This document shows, piece after piece, positions 1 to 6,783 of a DNA stretch of 64,000 bases. The notes under the pieces were generated by a model. It was given only the letters and a program-made list of their open reading frames with translations, did not search any database and was not told where the DNA came from. Source of the DNA: Bacteroidota bacterium (GTDB lineage: Bacteria; Bacteroidota; Bacteroidia; Chitinophagales; Chitinophagaceae); contig JAKQJG010000222.1 of assembly GCA_029561305.1 (NCBI GenBank), positions 1-64,000 of the forward strand, given 5' to 3'. Numbering within the stretch: position 1 is the first letter of the stretch; every line of letters starts with the position of its first letter. A program made the position numbers and the translations under genes.

Positions 1-152
1 GAGAGGATGGTTCAGGTCGCTTTGAGCGCCCCGACCCTGAGAGGATGGTTCAGGTCGCTTTGAGCGCCCCGACCCTGAGAGGATGGTTCAGGTCGCTTTG
101 AGCGCCCCGACCCTGAGAGGATGGTTCAGGTCGCTTTGAGCGCCCCGACCCT
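1..152. repeat. 38-bp tandem repeat, four identical copies (cut by window edge)
   Basis: Four head-to-tail identical 38-bp units occupy 1-38, 39-76, 77-114 and 115-152, and the array may continue to the left. The unit is GC-richer than its surroundings. Read on the minus strand it can fold through GGTCG/CGACC or CGCT/AGCG, and CCTGA/TCAGG pair across unit boundaries. The last two bases belong to the dusB stop codon (TAG on the minus strand), so the array starts exactly at the gene end. There are no unique spacers, so it is not a CRISPR array. Its function is unknown. Confidence 0.95.
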
Positions 153-1188
153 ACAACGGACACTTCTCGTGATAATTAATTAACTCTATCGGCGTTTTTT
201 CAAATGTAAAGCCGTTATACTTCGTCACAATTTCATCCAGCACCGCATCTATTTCTTCCACCGTCATTAAGGTCACTAAAATATTGCGGTATTCTTTGAT
301 GCCGGGTAATCCTTTTAAATAATTCGCATAATGGCGGCGCATTTCAAAGATCCCCACTTTAGGCCCCTTCCATTCAAACGATCTGTGCAGGTGTTTTTTA
401 CAAACTGCTACCCGGTCTTCGATAGTAGGAGCAGGTAAATGCGAACCGGTTTTTATAAAGTGTTTGATCTCATCAAATATCCAGGGATAGCCAATTGCAG
501 CACGGCCGATCATGATCCCGTCAATGCCGTAGCGGTTCCGGTATTCCACTGCCTTCTCAGGACTATCGATATCACCATTGCCAAAAATGGGTATGGTGAT
601 ACGGGGATTGCTTTTTACTTTACCGATCAAGGTCCAGTCCGCTTCGCCCTTATACATCTGTGTACGGGTACGGCCATGAATGGCCAATGCTTTGATGCCA
701 ATATCCTGTAAGCGCTCTGCTACTTCCTCGATATTCTTTGTATTATCATCCCAGCCCAATCTTGTTTTAACGGTTACCGGCAGTTTGGTTGATTTAACAA
801 CGGCACTGGTTAAGCGCACCATCAGGTCAATATCTTTCAGCACACCGGCGCCGGCACCTTTCATCGCTACTTTTTTTACCGGGCAGCCAAAATTGATATC
901 CAGCAGATCCGGGTTGGTAACATCCACAATCTGGGCAGCAAGGGCAAGACTTTCTTCATCGCCGCCAAATATTTGCACGCCTACCGGTTTCTCGTAGTCA
1001 AATACATCCAGCTTCTGCCGGCTTTTAATGGCATCCCGTATCAATCCTTCGGATGAAATAAATTCAGTGTACATCAGGTCTGCGCCTTTGTCTTTGCATA
1101 CTGCACGAAAAGGCGGATCGCTCACATCTTCCATGGGTGCCAGTAACAAAGGGAACTCCGGTAATTGTATATTGCCGATTGAGGGCAT
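151..1188 (-). CDS. dusB: tRNA-dihydrouridine synthase (DusB-like)
   Basis: Flavoprotein of 345 aa that reduces uridine to dihydrouridine in tRNA, using FMN and NADPH in the cytoplasm. The TIM-barrel opening LLLAPMEDVSDPPFR is near residues 14-28. The signature DINFGCPVKKV carries the expected catalytic Cys102, followed by the glycine-rich stretch GAGAGVLKD. HGRTRTQMYKG and GNGDI are FMN/tRNA-binding strands typical of the family. Length fits the DusB subgroup. The start ATG lies just outside the dyad at 1197-1290. The stop codon is formed at the junction with the 38-bp repeat array, so the 3' end directly abuts the array. Which tRNA position is modified cannot be read from the sequence. Confidence 0.93.
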   Translation of the reverse strand: MPSIGNIQLPEFPLLLAPMEDVSDPPFRAVCKDKGADLMYTEFISSEGLIRDAIKSRQKLDVFDYEKPVGVQIFGGDEESLALAAQIVDVTNPDLLDINFGCPVKKVAMKGAGAGVLKDIDLMVRLTSAVVKSTKLPVTVKTRLGWDDNTKNIEEVAERLQDIGIKALAIHGRTRTQMYKGEADWTLIGKVKSNPRITIPIFGNGDIDSPEKAVEYRNRYGIDGIMIGRAAIGYPWIFDEIKHFIKTGSHLPAPTIEDRVAVCKKHLHRSFEWKGPKVGIFEMRRHYANYLKGLPGIKEYRNILVTLMTVEEIDAVLDEIVTKYNGFTFEKTPIELINYHEKCPL

Positions 1189-1196
1189 AACGAAAT

Positions 1197-1290
1197 GTTT
1201 AAGGTTTAAGGTTGAATAGTTTAAAGTTGGGTTTATCCAAATTAGAAGTATTCAACATTTTTTGTAAGCTTCTAACCTTAAACCTTAAAC
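1197..1290. repeat. 17-bp perfect inverted repeat between divergent genes
   Basis: Arms 1197-1213 (GTTTAAGGTTTAAGGTT) and 1274-1290 are perfect reverse complements separated by 60 bases. The flanks carry further variants of the same TTTAAAC/GGTTTAA words up to 1305. The element lies in the 159-base divergent interval between dusB and the CPBP protease gene, so it is not a simple terminator. It could form a cruciform or belong to a dispersed intergenic repeat family. Confidence 0.85.
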
Positions 1291-1347
1291 TTTAAACTTT
1301 AAACCTGCAATGAACGCTGTAAATTTACGCCTTTATACGCAACTGAT

Positions 1348-2349
1348 ATGGCGCATTACGCAACAAACCGTTATAGTTACTGGGGACAACTGGGTCTTTT
1401 AGCCGCTTTTGTGGGTGGAGGATTAATATTGGGCATTGTTGCCAGTATGATCCCGATGTTGGGGATAATTGACTTTGCTTCCAAAGAAAGTTTGGCTAAG
1501 CAGATGGAGAATATATTAAAGCCTGAAAATGCAACGGCACTCCGCTGGTCGCAAACGCTGGCTACCCTGTTTATGTTTTTGGTGCCTGTAATTTTATATG
1601 CAAGGGTTTGTCATGTAAAACCAAAGCTGCACCTGGGTTTTAAAAAGACTTTTAACTGGAAACAGGCTGGTCTTGCGATGCTCATTATGATGGCCTGTCT
1701 GCCGGTAGTAGACGGGTTGCAGGAATTGACCAAAATGCTGCCCTGGAGCAAGGCCACCCTGCAAAAGTTCGACGAAACAGAAGCTACCTATTTTAAAACG
1801 GTGGCCGTAATGGCAAGAATGAATGGTGTGTGGGATTTCATTATTTCTATCTTGGTAATTGCCCTGGTACCAGCCGTAGTGGAAGAAGTGATGTTCAGGG
1901 GTGGCATGCAGAATTTGCTGAGCCGCTGGATCAAAATGCCCATCCTGGCAATCGTGATAACTTCCGTAATTTTTAGTGCTGTGCATGGTTCTTACCTGGG
2001 TTTTTTAAGCCGTTTTGCACTCGGTTTTTTATTGGGCTGGATGTATTACCGAACTGGTAATATCTGGCTCAATATCATTGCACACTTTTTTAATAATGCG
2101 GCGGCGGTTACGCAATTGTATCTGATCAGCAAACCGGGACAAAAAATAGACGCCTCCATGATGGACACCCACTCTCCGTGGTGGCTGGGTATTGCTTCCA
2201 CTGCAGTACTCATTGGTCTGCTCATTGCCTTTGACAAAGTGGGACGTAAAGATATTGACCGTCCCGGTGAAGAAGTACTGATACCCGGCTATAGCAGCAA
2301 TCCTTTTGATAATGATATCGCTTTGCAACAAGGCAGCAACCAGCAATAA
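1348..2349 (+). CDS. CPBP-family intramembrane metalloprotease
   Basis: Multi-pass membrane protein of 333 aa in the CAAX protease / bacteriocin-processing (CPBP, Abi) family. The diagnostic motifs are present: EExxxR as EEVMFR (E179, E180, R184), a second-motif His at 213 in FSAVHGSYLGF, and HFFNN with H246. About eight hydrophobic segments span most of the protein, with a short hydrophilic tail after residue 300. Family members cleave within membranes, but the substrate cannot be predicted. The cdsA start codon follows seven bases after the stop, so co-transcription with phospholipid synthesis is likely. The start is the first ATG after the 1197-1290 dyad. Confidence 0.88.
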   Translation: MAHYATNRYSYWGQLGLLAAFVGGGLILGIVASMIPMLGIIDFASKESLAKQMENILKPENATALRWSQTLATLFMFLVPVILYARVCHVKPKLHLGFKKTFNWKQAGLAMLIMMACLPVVDGLQELTKMLPWSKATLQKFDETEATYFKTVAVMARMNGVWDFIISILVIALVPAVVEEVMFRGGMQNLLSRWIKMPILAIVITSVIFSAVHGSYLGFLSRFALGFLLGWMYYRTGNIWLNIIAHFFNNAAAVTQLYLISKPGQKIDASMMDTHSPWWLGIASTAVLIGLLIAFDKVGRKDIDRPGEEVLIPGYSSNPFDNDIALQQGSNQQ

Positions 2350-2356
2350 GTTTTTC

Positions 2357-3073
2357 ATGGCACTTAATAAAGAAGTTTTTAAAACCCGTTCGTTAACCGC
2401 AGTGGTATTTGTGATCGTAATGCTGCTGGGGCTGTTCTGGAATTTCTGGAGTTTTGTGGTATTGTTTACTGTGATACATTTTGGGGCATGGTATGAGTTT
2501 GTGAAACTGATGAAGAAGATTAATGGAGAGAAGTATTTGCCTTATTGTTTGTTGGGGTTGTTTTATATAACGATGCCAGTGTTGATGATGATTGACATGG
2601 GTATTTCGGTTAGAAAAGAAAGTTTTGCTGCTGAATTGGGCAATGGCTATTCCTTAAGCCCAGAATATTCATGCTTTCTTCCATGTTCAATCATCTTCTC
2701 TATTTGGATAAATGATACCATGGCCTATGTTGTAGGGTCACTAATCGGCAAAACACCCTTCTCCAAAATATCTCCCAAAAAAACATGGGAAGGCACGGCA
2801 GGTGGCGCCATACTTTGTGTATTTGTAATTGGGTTACTAGGTACATTTATCCCAGTTGCAAAATCAATAGCGCCCGTTCATTGGTTTGTCATCGCCGCCA
2901 TCTGCGCCATCTTCGGTACCGCCGGTGACCTGCTGGAAAGCAAAATCAAACGCATGGCCGATGTAAAAGACAGCGGCAGCTTTATGCCCGGCCACGGTGG
3001 TTTTTTAGACCGTTTTGATTCGCTGCTGGTAGCTACGCCGTTCGTATGGTTGTATGTATGGTTGTTTGTATAG
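2357..3073 (+). CDS. cdsA: phosphatidate cytidylyltransferase (CDP-diacylglycerol synthase)
   Basis: Integral inner-membrane enzyme that makes CDP-diacylglycerol from phosphatidate and CTP, the branch point of phospholipid synthesis. The C-terminal family signature is clear: KIKRMADVKDSG followed by GHGGFLDRFD, with His213, Gly214, Gly215 and Asp218. The upstream SPKKTWEG motif is also typical. I start at the ATG at 2357 (238 aa, MALNKEVFKTRS), because the longer frame from 2306 overlaps the previous gene. Length is somewhat short but normal for Bacteroidota. It follows the CPBP gene by seven bases and precedes psd, which acts later in the same pathway. Confidence 0.93.
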   Translation: MALNKEVFKTRSLTAVVFVIVMLLGLFWNFWSFVVLFTVIHFGAWYEFVKLMKKINGEKYLPYCLLGLFYITMPVLMMIDMGISVRKESFAAELGNGYSLSPEYSCFLPCSIIFSIWINDTMAYVVGSLIGKTPFSKISPKKTWEGTAGGAILCVFVIGLLGTFIPVAKSIAPVHWFVIAAICAIFGTAGDLLESKIKRMADVKDSGSFMPGHGGFLDRFDSLLVATPFVWLYVWLFV

Positions 3074-3179
3074 GAATTTTAGGAAGATTTATTGGCATGA
3101 TTGCAAGGGATATTCACAATCACAGCCTGTACGCACAAGTTGCGCAATTAATATACTGGTTGCATCGGCTGAGCCATTA

Positions 3180-3256
3180 GCACATCAGCACATCATCAAA
3201 TCATCACATCATCAAATCAGCACATCATCAAATCAGCACATTACCACATTATCCCC
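3180..3256. repeat. short-period degenerate repeat (CACATCATCAAATCA words)
   Basis: The cdsA-psd interval holds about 70 bases of imperfect tandem words such as CATCAAATCA, CATCACATCA and AAATCAGCAC. Similar words recur at 13801-13842. This looks like a decaying intergenic minisatellite. No coding potential is seen. Confidence 0.7.
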
Positions 3257-3264
3257 TACATTTG
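3257..3264 (+). promoter_or_regulatory. candidate -7 box for psd
   Basis: TACATTTG matches the Bacteroidota -7 consensus TAnnTTTG and lies 17 bases before the psd ATG. No convincing TTG -33 box is visible at the usual 19-20 base spacing, so this is a weak prediction. Confidence 0.3.
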
Positions 3265-3281
3265 CCCCTTAAATTTGCCTC

Positions 3282-3938
3282 ATGACCATTCACCGGGAAG
3301 GATATACATCCATTGCAATTGGTACCATTATTTTTATCGTACTCAATGTGATCAGCTTTTATTTTTTAAGTCCTGAATTGCCCTTACTAGGCTGGGTTGT
3401 TTTTGTTGTCACACTTTTCTTATTGTTATTTTTGATATCTTTTTTCAGGGTGCCGAACCGCAAACTCACTATCAGCAATGGACAAATTATCGCTCCTGCA
3501 GATGGTAAAGTGGTGGTGATTGAAGAAGCGGTGGACGATGAATACTTTAAAACAAAGCGCCTGCAGGTATCCATTTTTATGAGCCCGGCTAATGTGCATG
3601 TAAACCGTTGTCCCCTTAGCGGCCAGGTGGTTTACAACCAATATCACAAAGGCAAGTTCCTGGTGGCCTGGCACCCCAAATCTTCTACAGAAAATGAACG
3701 GCACAGCGTAGTGATAAAAAATGGTAATGTGGAGGTATTGGTAAAACAAATAGCTGGTGCCTTAGCCAAGCGCATTGTGAATTACTTAGAGGTTGGAGAA
3801 GAAGTGGAACAAAACGAGGAAATGGGCTTTATCAAATTCGGCAGCCGGGTAGATCTGCTGTTGCCTGTGGGTACCAAAGTAAATGTGCAACTGAACCAGG
3901 CGGTGCAGGGTGGGGTAACGGTGATTGCCACCTTATGA
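3282..3938 (+). CDS. psd: phosphatidylserine decarboxylase family proenzyme
   Basis: Makes phosphatidylethanolamine from phosphatidylserine at the inner membrane, using a pyruvoyl cofactor created by self-cleavage. Two N-terminal membrane helices (about residues 9-30 and 34-55) precede the catalytic domain. The motif SPANVHVNRCPLSG (101-114) is conserved in the family. FIKFGSRVDLLLP carries the Gly187-Ser188 processing site, where Ser188 becomes the pyruvoyl group. At 218 aa it belongs to the short bacterial/archaeal-type PSDs. Its position after cdsA groups two phospholipid steps. The phosphatidylserine synthase gene is not in this window. Confidence 0.92.
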   Translation: MTIHREGYTSIAIGTIIFIVLNVISFYFLSPELPLLGWVVFVVTLFLLLFLISFFRVPNRKLTISNGQIIAPADGKVVVIEEAVDDEYFKTKRLQVSIFMSPANVHVNRCPLSGQVVYNQYHKGKFLVAWHPKSSTENERHSVVIKNGNVEVLVKQIAGALAKRIVNYLEVGEEVEQNEEMGFIKFGSRVDLLLPVGTKVNVQLNQAVQGGVTVIATL

Positions 3939-3980
3939 TGAATATCAGCCTGCCGTTTACGGATTTTTAACAAATGGCTG

Positions 3981-4011
3981 TTGGCTGCAAGCAATTATCC
4001 GCTTACATTTA
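3981..4011 (+). promoter_or_regulatory. candidate Bacteroidota promoter for the Lys/Cys-rich peptide
   Basis: TTG at 3981-3983 and TACATTTA at 4004-4011 are separated by 20 bases, close to the TTG-N19/20-TAnnTTTG layout. The predicted start lies about 25-30 bases before the peptide ATG at 4045. Confidence 0.4.
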
Positions 4012-4044
4012 CGTTGATTAATCACAACAAATAAAAATATACGT

Positions 4045-4221
4045 ATGAAAAAATTGTTCTTATTAGCAACGACTGCTTTAATGATTGGTGGCGTAGCCAT
4101 TGCAGCTGATGGTGGTAAAGGAAAGAAGTGCAAAAAATCTTCTTCTTGCTGCAAAAAAGAAAGTAAAAAATGCTGCAAAAAAGATAAAGGTGAGAAAGAA
4201 AAAGAAACAGCTAAAATCTAA
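4045..4221 (+). CDS. small secreted Lys/Cys-rich peptide (58 aa)
   Basis: A 58-codon gene with a clear signal peptide (MKKLFLLATTALMIGGVAIA, likely cleaved near residue 20-21), followed by a short, highly charged mature chain. The mature part contains five cysteines in Lys-flanked groups: KCKK (Cys29), SCCKK (Cys35, Cys36) and KCCKK (Cys43, Cys44), and it ends in a charged tail. A promoter-like element lies upstream and a strong hairpin plus T-run terminator starts 21 bases after the stop, so it looks like a complete single-gene transcription unit. I do not recognise the family. The spaced CC pairs could bind metal or form disulfides, which is inference only. Confidence 0.75.
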   Translation: MKKLFLLATTALMIGGVAIAADGGKGKKCKKSSSCCKKESKKCCKKDKGEKEKETAKI

Positions 4222-4241
4222 TCAGTTTCGAACTTATGTAA

Positions 4242-4268
4242 GATCCCTTCCAATTGGAGGGGATTTTT
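4242..4268 (+). terminator. rho-independent terminator after the Lys/Cys-rich peptide (copy 1)
   Basis: GATCCCTTCC / GGAGGGGAT pair around an AATT loop and are followed by TTTTT. It lies 21 bases after the peptide stop codon. An identical stem recurs at 4394-4420. Confidence 0.85.
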
Positions 4269-4393
4269 GTTTGCAGACCACTTAATAGAAAAGGGGCCAC
4301 GAATCACACCAATTGACACGAAAAAGATACAGGGAATTAATTCCTGTTCACTTGTGCGATTCGTAGCAAAAATTCTTTCTTAAACTTATTTAA

Positions 4394-4420
4394 GATCCCT
4401 TCCAATTGGAGGGGATTTTT
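4394..4420 (+). terminator. second copy of the terminator hairpin
   Basis: Same GATCCCTTCC-AATT-GGAGGGGATTTTT structure as at 4242-4268, carried by the second 148-bp copy. It may act as a backup terminator for plus-strand transcription toward the convergent YjjG-like gene. Confidence 0.75.
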
Positions 4421-4539
4421 ATTTGTACACATCTTAATAGAAAAGTTGGCCACGAATCAACCTAATTAACACGAAAAAGATACAGTGAATTAATTCGTGT
4501 TCATTTGTGCGATTCGTGGCAAGAACTCTTTGTCTCGAA

Positions 4540-5235
4540 TCAGAAGATATTTTTCAGCTCCCTGAGATTGGTCACTGTGAAAGTAGGTTTTAAGGTAGTG
4601 GACACATTGATATGGTTGATAAAAATATTATCCATTCCCACATTCATAGCGCCCTGAATGTCGGCCTCCAGGTTATCCCCCAACATAATACTTTGATGCA
4701 GTTGAGCACCCGCCTTGTTGAGGGCATAATGAAATATTTCTTTTTGTGGCTTTACGCTGTTGCTGCCTTCTGAAGTAACCACTTCTTTAAAATAGATATC
4801 AAGACCGCTGGTGGTTAATTTAGTATGTTGTGTTTTTTCAAAACCGTTGGTGATCAGGTGCAGGTCGTAGTTTTTTTCTTTTAAATAATCCAGCACTTCC
4901 GTTGTGTGGGGAAACAGCAATTTTTTTGAGGGCAGTATCTCCAAAAACTTTGCACTCATTTCTTTCGCCAGTTCTTCATCTGCAATTTTAAAATCCAGCA
5001 ATGTGCGCCACATTCGCTTCCATTTTAGTTCTTCGCCGGTGATAAAACCTTTATGATAACGGTCCCACAAAATTTCGTTGTGGATCTTATACAACTTATG
5101 AAAATCCTCAAAAGGTATTACACCTTTATTCTCCAATTGAAAAATGGTATACACTTCTACCAGCGTTTCTTTAGCGTTGGCGTCAAAATCCCACAGTGTA
5201 TGGTCAAGGTCGAAAAAGAGGTGTTTGTACTTCAT
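4540..5235 (-). CDS. YjjG-like HAD-superfamily noncanonical pyrimidine nucleotidase
   Basis: Cytoplasmic HAD phosphatase of 231 aa. Motif I is FFDLDHTLWDF with the nucleophile Asp9 and acid/base Asp11. Motif II is the threonine in LITNGFEKTQ. Motif III is the lysine in VKPQKEIF. Motif IV is MLGDNLEADIQGA. The LDHTLWDFD opening is characteristic of the YjjG group, which hydrolyses nucleoside 5'-monophosphates and helps exclude abnormal pyrimidines. Substrate assignment rests on similarity only. The gene is monocistronic, divergent from the SDR gene and convergent with the peptide gene across the duplicated terminator cassette. Confidence 0.85.
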   Translation of the reverse strand: MKYKHLFFDLDHTLWDFDANAKETLVEVYTIFQLENKGVIPFEDFHKLYKIHNEILWDRYHKGFITGEELKWKRMWRTLLDFKIADEELAKEMSAKFLEILPSKKLLFPHTTEVLDYLKEKNYDLHLITNGFEKTQHTKLTTSGLDIYFKEVVTSEGSNSVKPQKEIFHYALNKAGAQLHQSIMLGDNLEADIQGAMNVGMDNIFINHINVSTTLKPTFTVTNLRELKNIF

Positions 5236-5315
5236 GTTAGTATTAACAGCAAAATTGCCGGTTTTATTATTCTAAAAACACTAAACTTGTGTAATTGTTA
5301 TGCTAAACTGAGCTT

Positions 5316-6035
5316 ATGAACAGTAATAAAGGTAAAAATGTGGTTATAACGGGTGCATCCCGTGGAATTGGACTTGCAGTGGCAGAGGCGTTTGCGGCAG
5401 AAGGTGCCACCCTTTTGCTGAGTTCCCGGAATGAAGTGGCTTTGTATAATACAGTGGCGGCATTGCAAACAAAATATCCGGAAGCACTTATAAAAGCCAA
5501 AGCATTTGATCTATCGGTCAAAGAGCAGTCCATTCAATTGGGCAAGTGGGTAAATGACAACTGTAAAGCGGTGGATGTGCTGGTAAATAACGCAGGCAAC
5601 TTTGTGCCGGGCAGTGTACACAATGAACCGGATGGGTCGCTGGAGACCATGATCAACACCAATTTATACAGCGCCTATCATCTCACAAGAGCTATTGTTC
5701 CAAACATGATGGCCGCAAAAAGCGGATCTGTCTTTAACATCTGTTCCATTGCCTCGCTGCAGGCTTATGCTAACGGCGGCGCTTACAGTATAAGCAAATT
5801 TGCCCTGCTGGGTTTTAGCAAAAACCTGCGGGAAGAAATGAAACCGCACAATGTAAAAGTGTGTGCTATTATGCCGGGTGCAGTGTTGACGGATTCCTGG
5901 GGCGACTATGACAATAGTAAGAACCGGATCATGGAAGCGAAAGATGTGGCGGATATCATTATTACAGCAACCAAACTGTCCGCTGCAGCAGTAATAGAGG
6001 ATATTGTATTAAGGCCGCAGCTGGGAGATCTGTGA
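5316..6035 (+). CDS. short-chain dehydrogenase/reductase (SDR)
   Basis: Classical SDR of 239 aa with an N-terminal Rossmann fold. The cofactor motif TGASRGIG is at 12-19, NNAG at 91-94, and the catalytic residues are Ser144, Tyr157 and Lys161 (YSISK). SSRN at the end of the second strand suggests NADP(H). It resembles the 3-oxoacyl-ACP reductase group, but it stands apart from fatty-acid genes, so the substrate is open. It lies 80 bases from the divergent YjjG-like gene and 28 bases before the GldM-C-like lipoprotein gene. Confidence 0.88.
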   Translation: MNSNKGKNVVITGASRGIGLAVAEAFAAEGATLLLSSRNEVALYNTVAALQTKYPEALIKAKAFDLSVKEQSIQLGKWVNDNCKAVDVLVNNAGNFVPGSVHNEPDGSLETMINTNLYSAYHLTRAIVPNMMAAKSGSVFNICSIASLQAYANGGAYSISKFALLGFSKNLREEMKPHNVKVCAIMPGAVLTDSWGDYDNSKNRIMEAKDVADIIITATKLSAAAVIEDIVLRPQLGDL

Positions 6036-6063
6036 TTCGATAATCCACTGTTAAAATATACTT

Positions 6064-6702
6064 ATGAAGTATTTTCTTTTATTTTTCGGCTTGTTTATAC
6101 TGTCTTGTTCTGGTCTTCCAAAGGCCAGTTTCAATTGCAGTATTTCACTTCAAAGAATGAATGTGATTTATACAACCGTTGATAATCCTTTACAGGTCTT
6201 CAGCAATGTTCCTGCATCTGACATAGAATGTTCAATTGACAACGATGCTGTCTTGAGACCGATGGGTGGAAATTATTATCAAATTTATGCTGCAAAGGAG
6301 GGGGAATATATATTTACCATAATACAGAAGTCAACGGGTTTAAAAGTTAGCCACACATTGAGGGCAAAAAAATTACCTGTTCCTGTTGCACAAATCGGGC
6401 AAGTATCTGGTGATTCAGTTTTTGCTTTACAGCTGGCAGCGGCCCAAAGGCTGGAGCTAACCTATATTCCTGCTTTTGATATTAATATTTCAGCTGAAGT
6501 TATTGAATTCTCTATCCTCAAAATTTCAAAAGATAATGTAAGAAGCGAAGTGAACAACCAGGCAGCCGGATTTTCCGAAGAAGCCAGAAGGATCATAGCT
6601 GGGTCCGGCTCTGGCGATATCCTCATCTTTAGAAATATTAAAGCCAGGGGTGCAGATCCAGGGGTAATGGATGTCCGTGATTTGTTACTTTATGTGAAGT
6701 AG
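6064..6702 (+). CDS. lipoprotein resembling the GldM C-terminal periplasmic domains
   Basis: Lipoprotein of 212 aa. MKYFLLFFGLFILSCSG ends in a lipobox with Cys15. The mature region matches the GldM C-terminal pattern as I know it: RMNVIYTTVDNPL near residue 31, a plain beta-rich segment, then KLPVPVAQIG at about 100-109, and near the C-terminus FRNIKARGADPGVMDVRDL. GldM is the periplasmic shaft of the type IX secretion/gliding motor, and its last domains contact the GldK/N ring. Here the domains occur alone on a lipid anchor, without the transmembrane motor helix. Whether it binds the T9SS machinery is inference. It precedes batD by 81 bases. Confidence 0.65.
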   Translation: MKYFLLFFGLFILSCSGLPKASFNCSISLQRMNVIYTTVDNPLQVFSNVPASDIECSIDNDAVLRPMGGNYYQIYAAKEGEYIFTIIQKSTGLKVSHTLRAKKLPVPVAQIGQVSGDSVFALQLAAAQRLELTYIPAFDINISAEVIEFSILKISKDNVRSEVNNQAAGFSEEARRIIAGSGSGDILIFRNIKARGADPGVMDVRDLLLYVK

Positions 6703-6746
6703 CGTCACTTTTTATTTAACTTTCTCAAACCATTCACAATATTCTT

Positions 6747-6778
6747 TTGTACTGCATGGCCAGTGTAAATTACTTTTA
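6747..6778 (+). promoter_or_regulatory. candidate promoter for batD
   Basis: TTG at 6747-6749 and TACTTTTA at 6771-6778 are 21 bases apart, and the batD ATG follows at 6784. The gap from the -7 box is only five bases, so the transcript would be nearly leaderless if this is used. Confidence 0.3.
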
Positions 6779-6783
6779 CAGCC

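Larger units (their letters stand above)
4231..4530. repeat. duplicated 148-bp intergenic cassette (terminator plus long dyad)
   Basis: Two direct copies at 4231-4378 and 4383-4530 fill most of the 318-base gap between the peptide and the YjjG-like gene. Each copy has the terminator hairpin, then a spacer, then a long imperfect dyad built from CCACGAATC / GATTCGTGG, ACACGAA / TTCGTGT and a central GAATTAATTC (copy 2). The second copy keeps the dyad better (GGCCACGAATC with GATTCGTGGC) than copy 1. No reading frame of note lies inside. Confidence 0.9.

Noticed and set aside
1-152. Possible CRISPR array
   Set aside because: The four units are directly adjacent and identical, with no unique spacers and no cas genes nearby.
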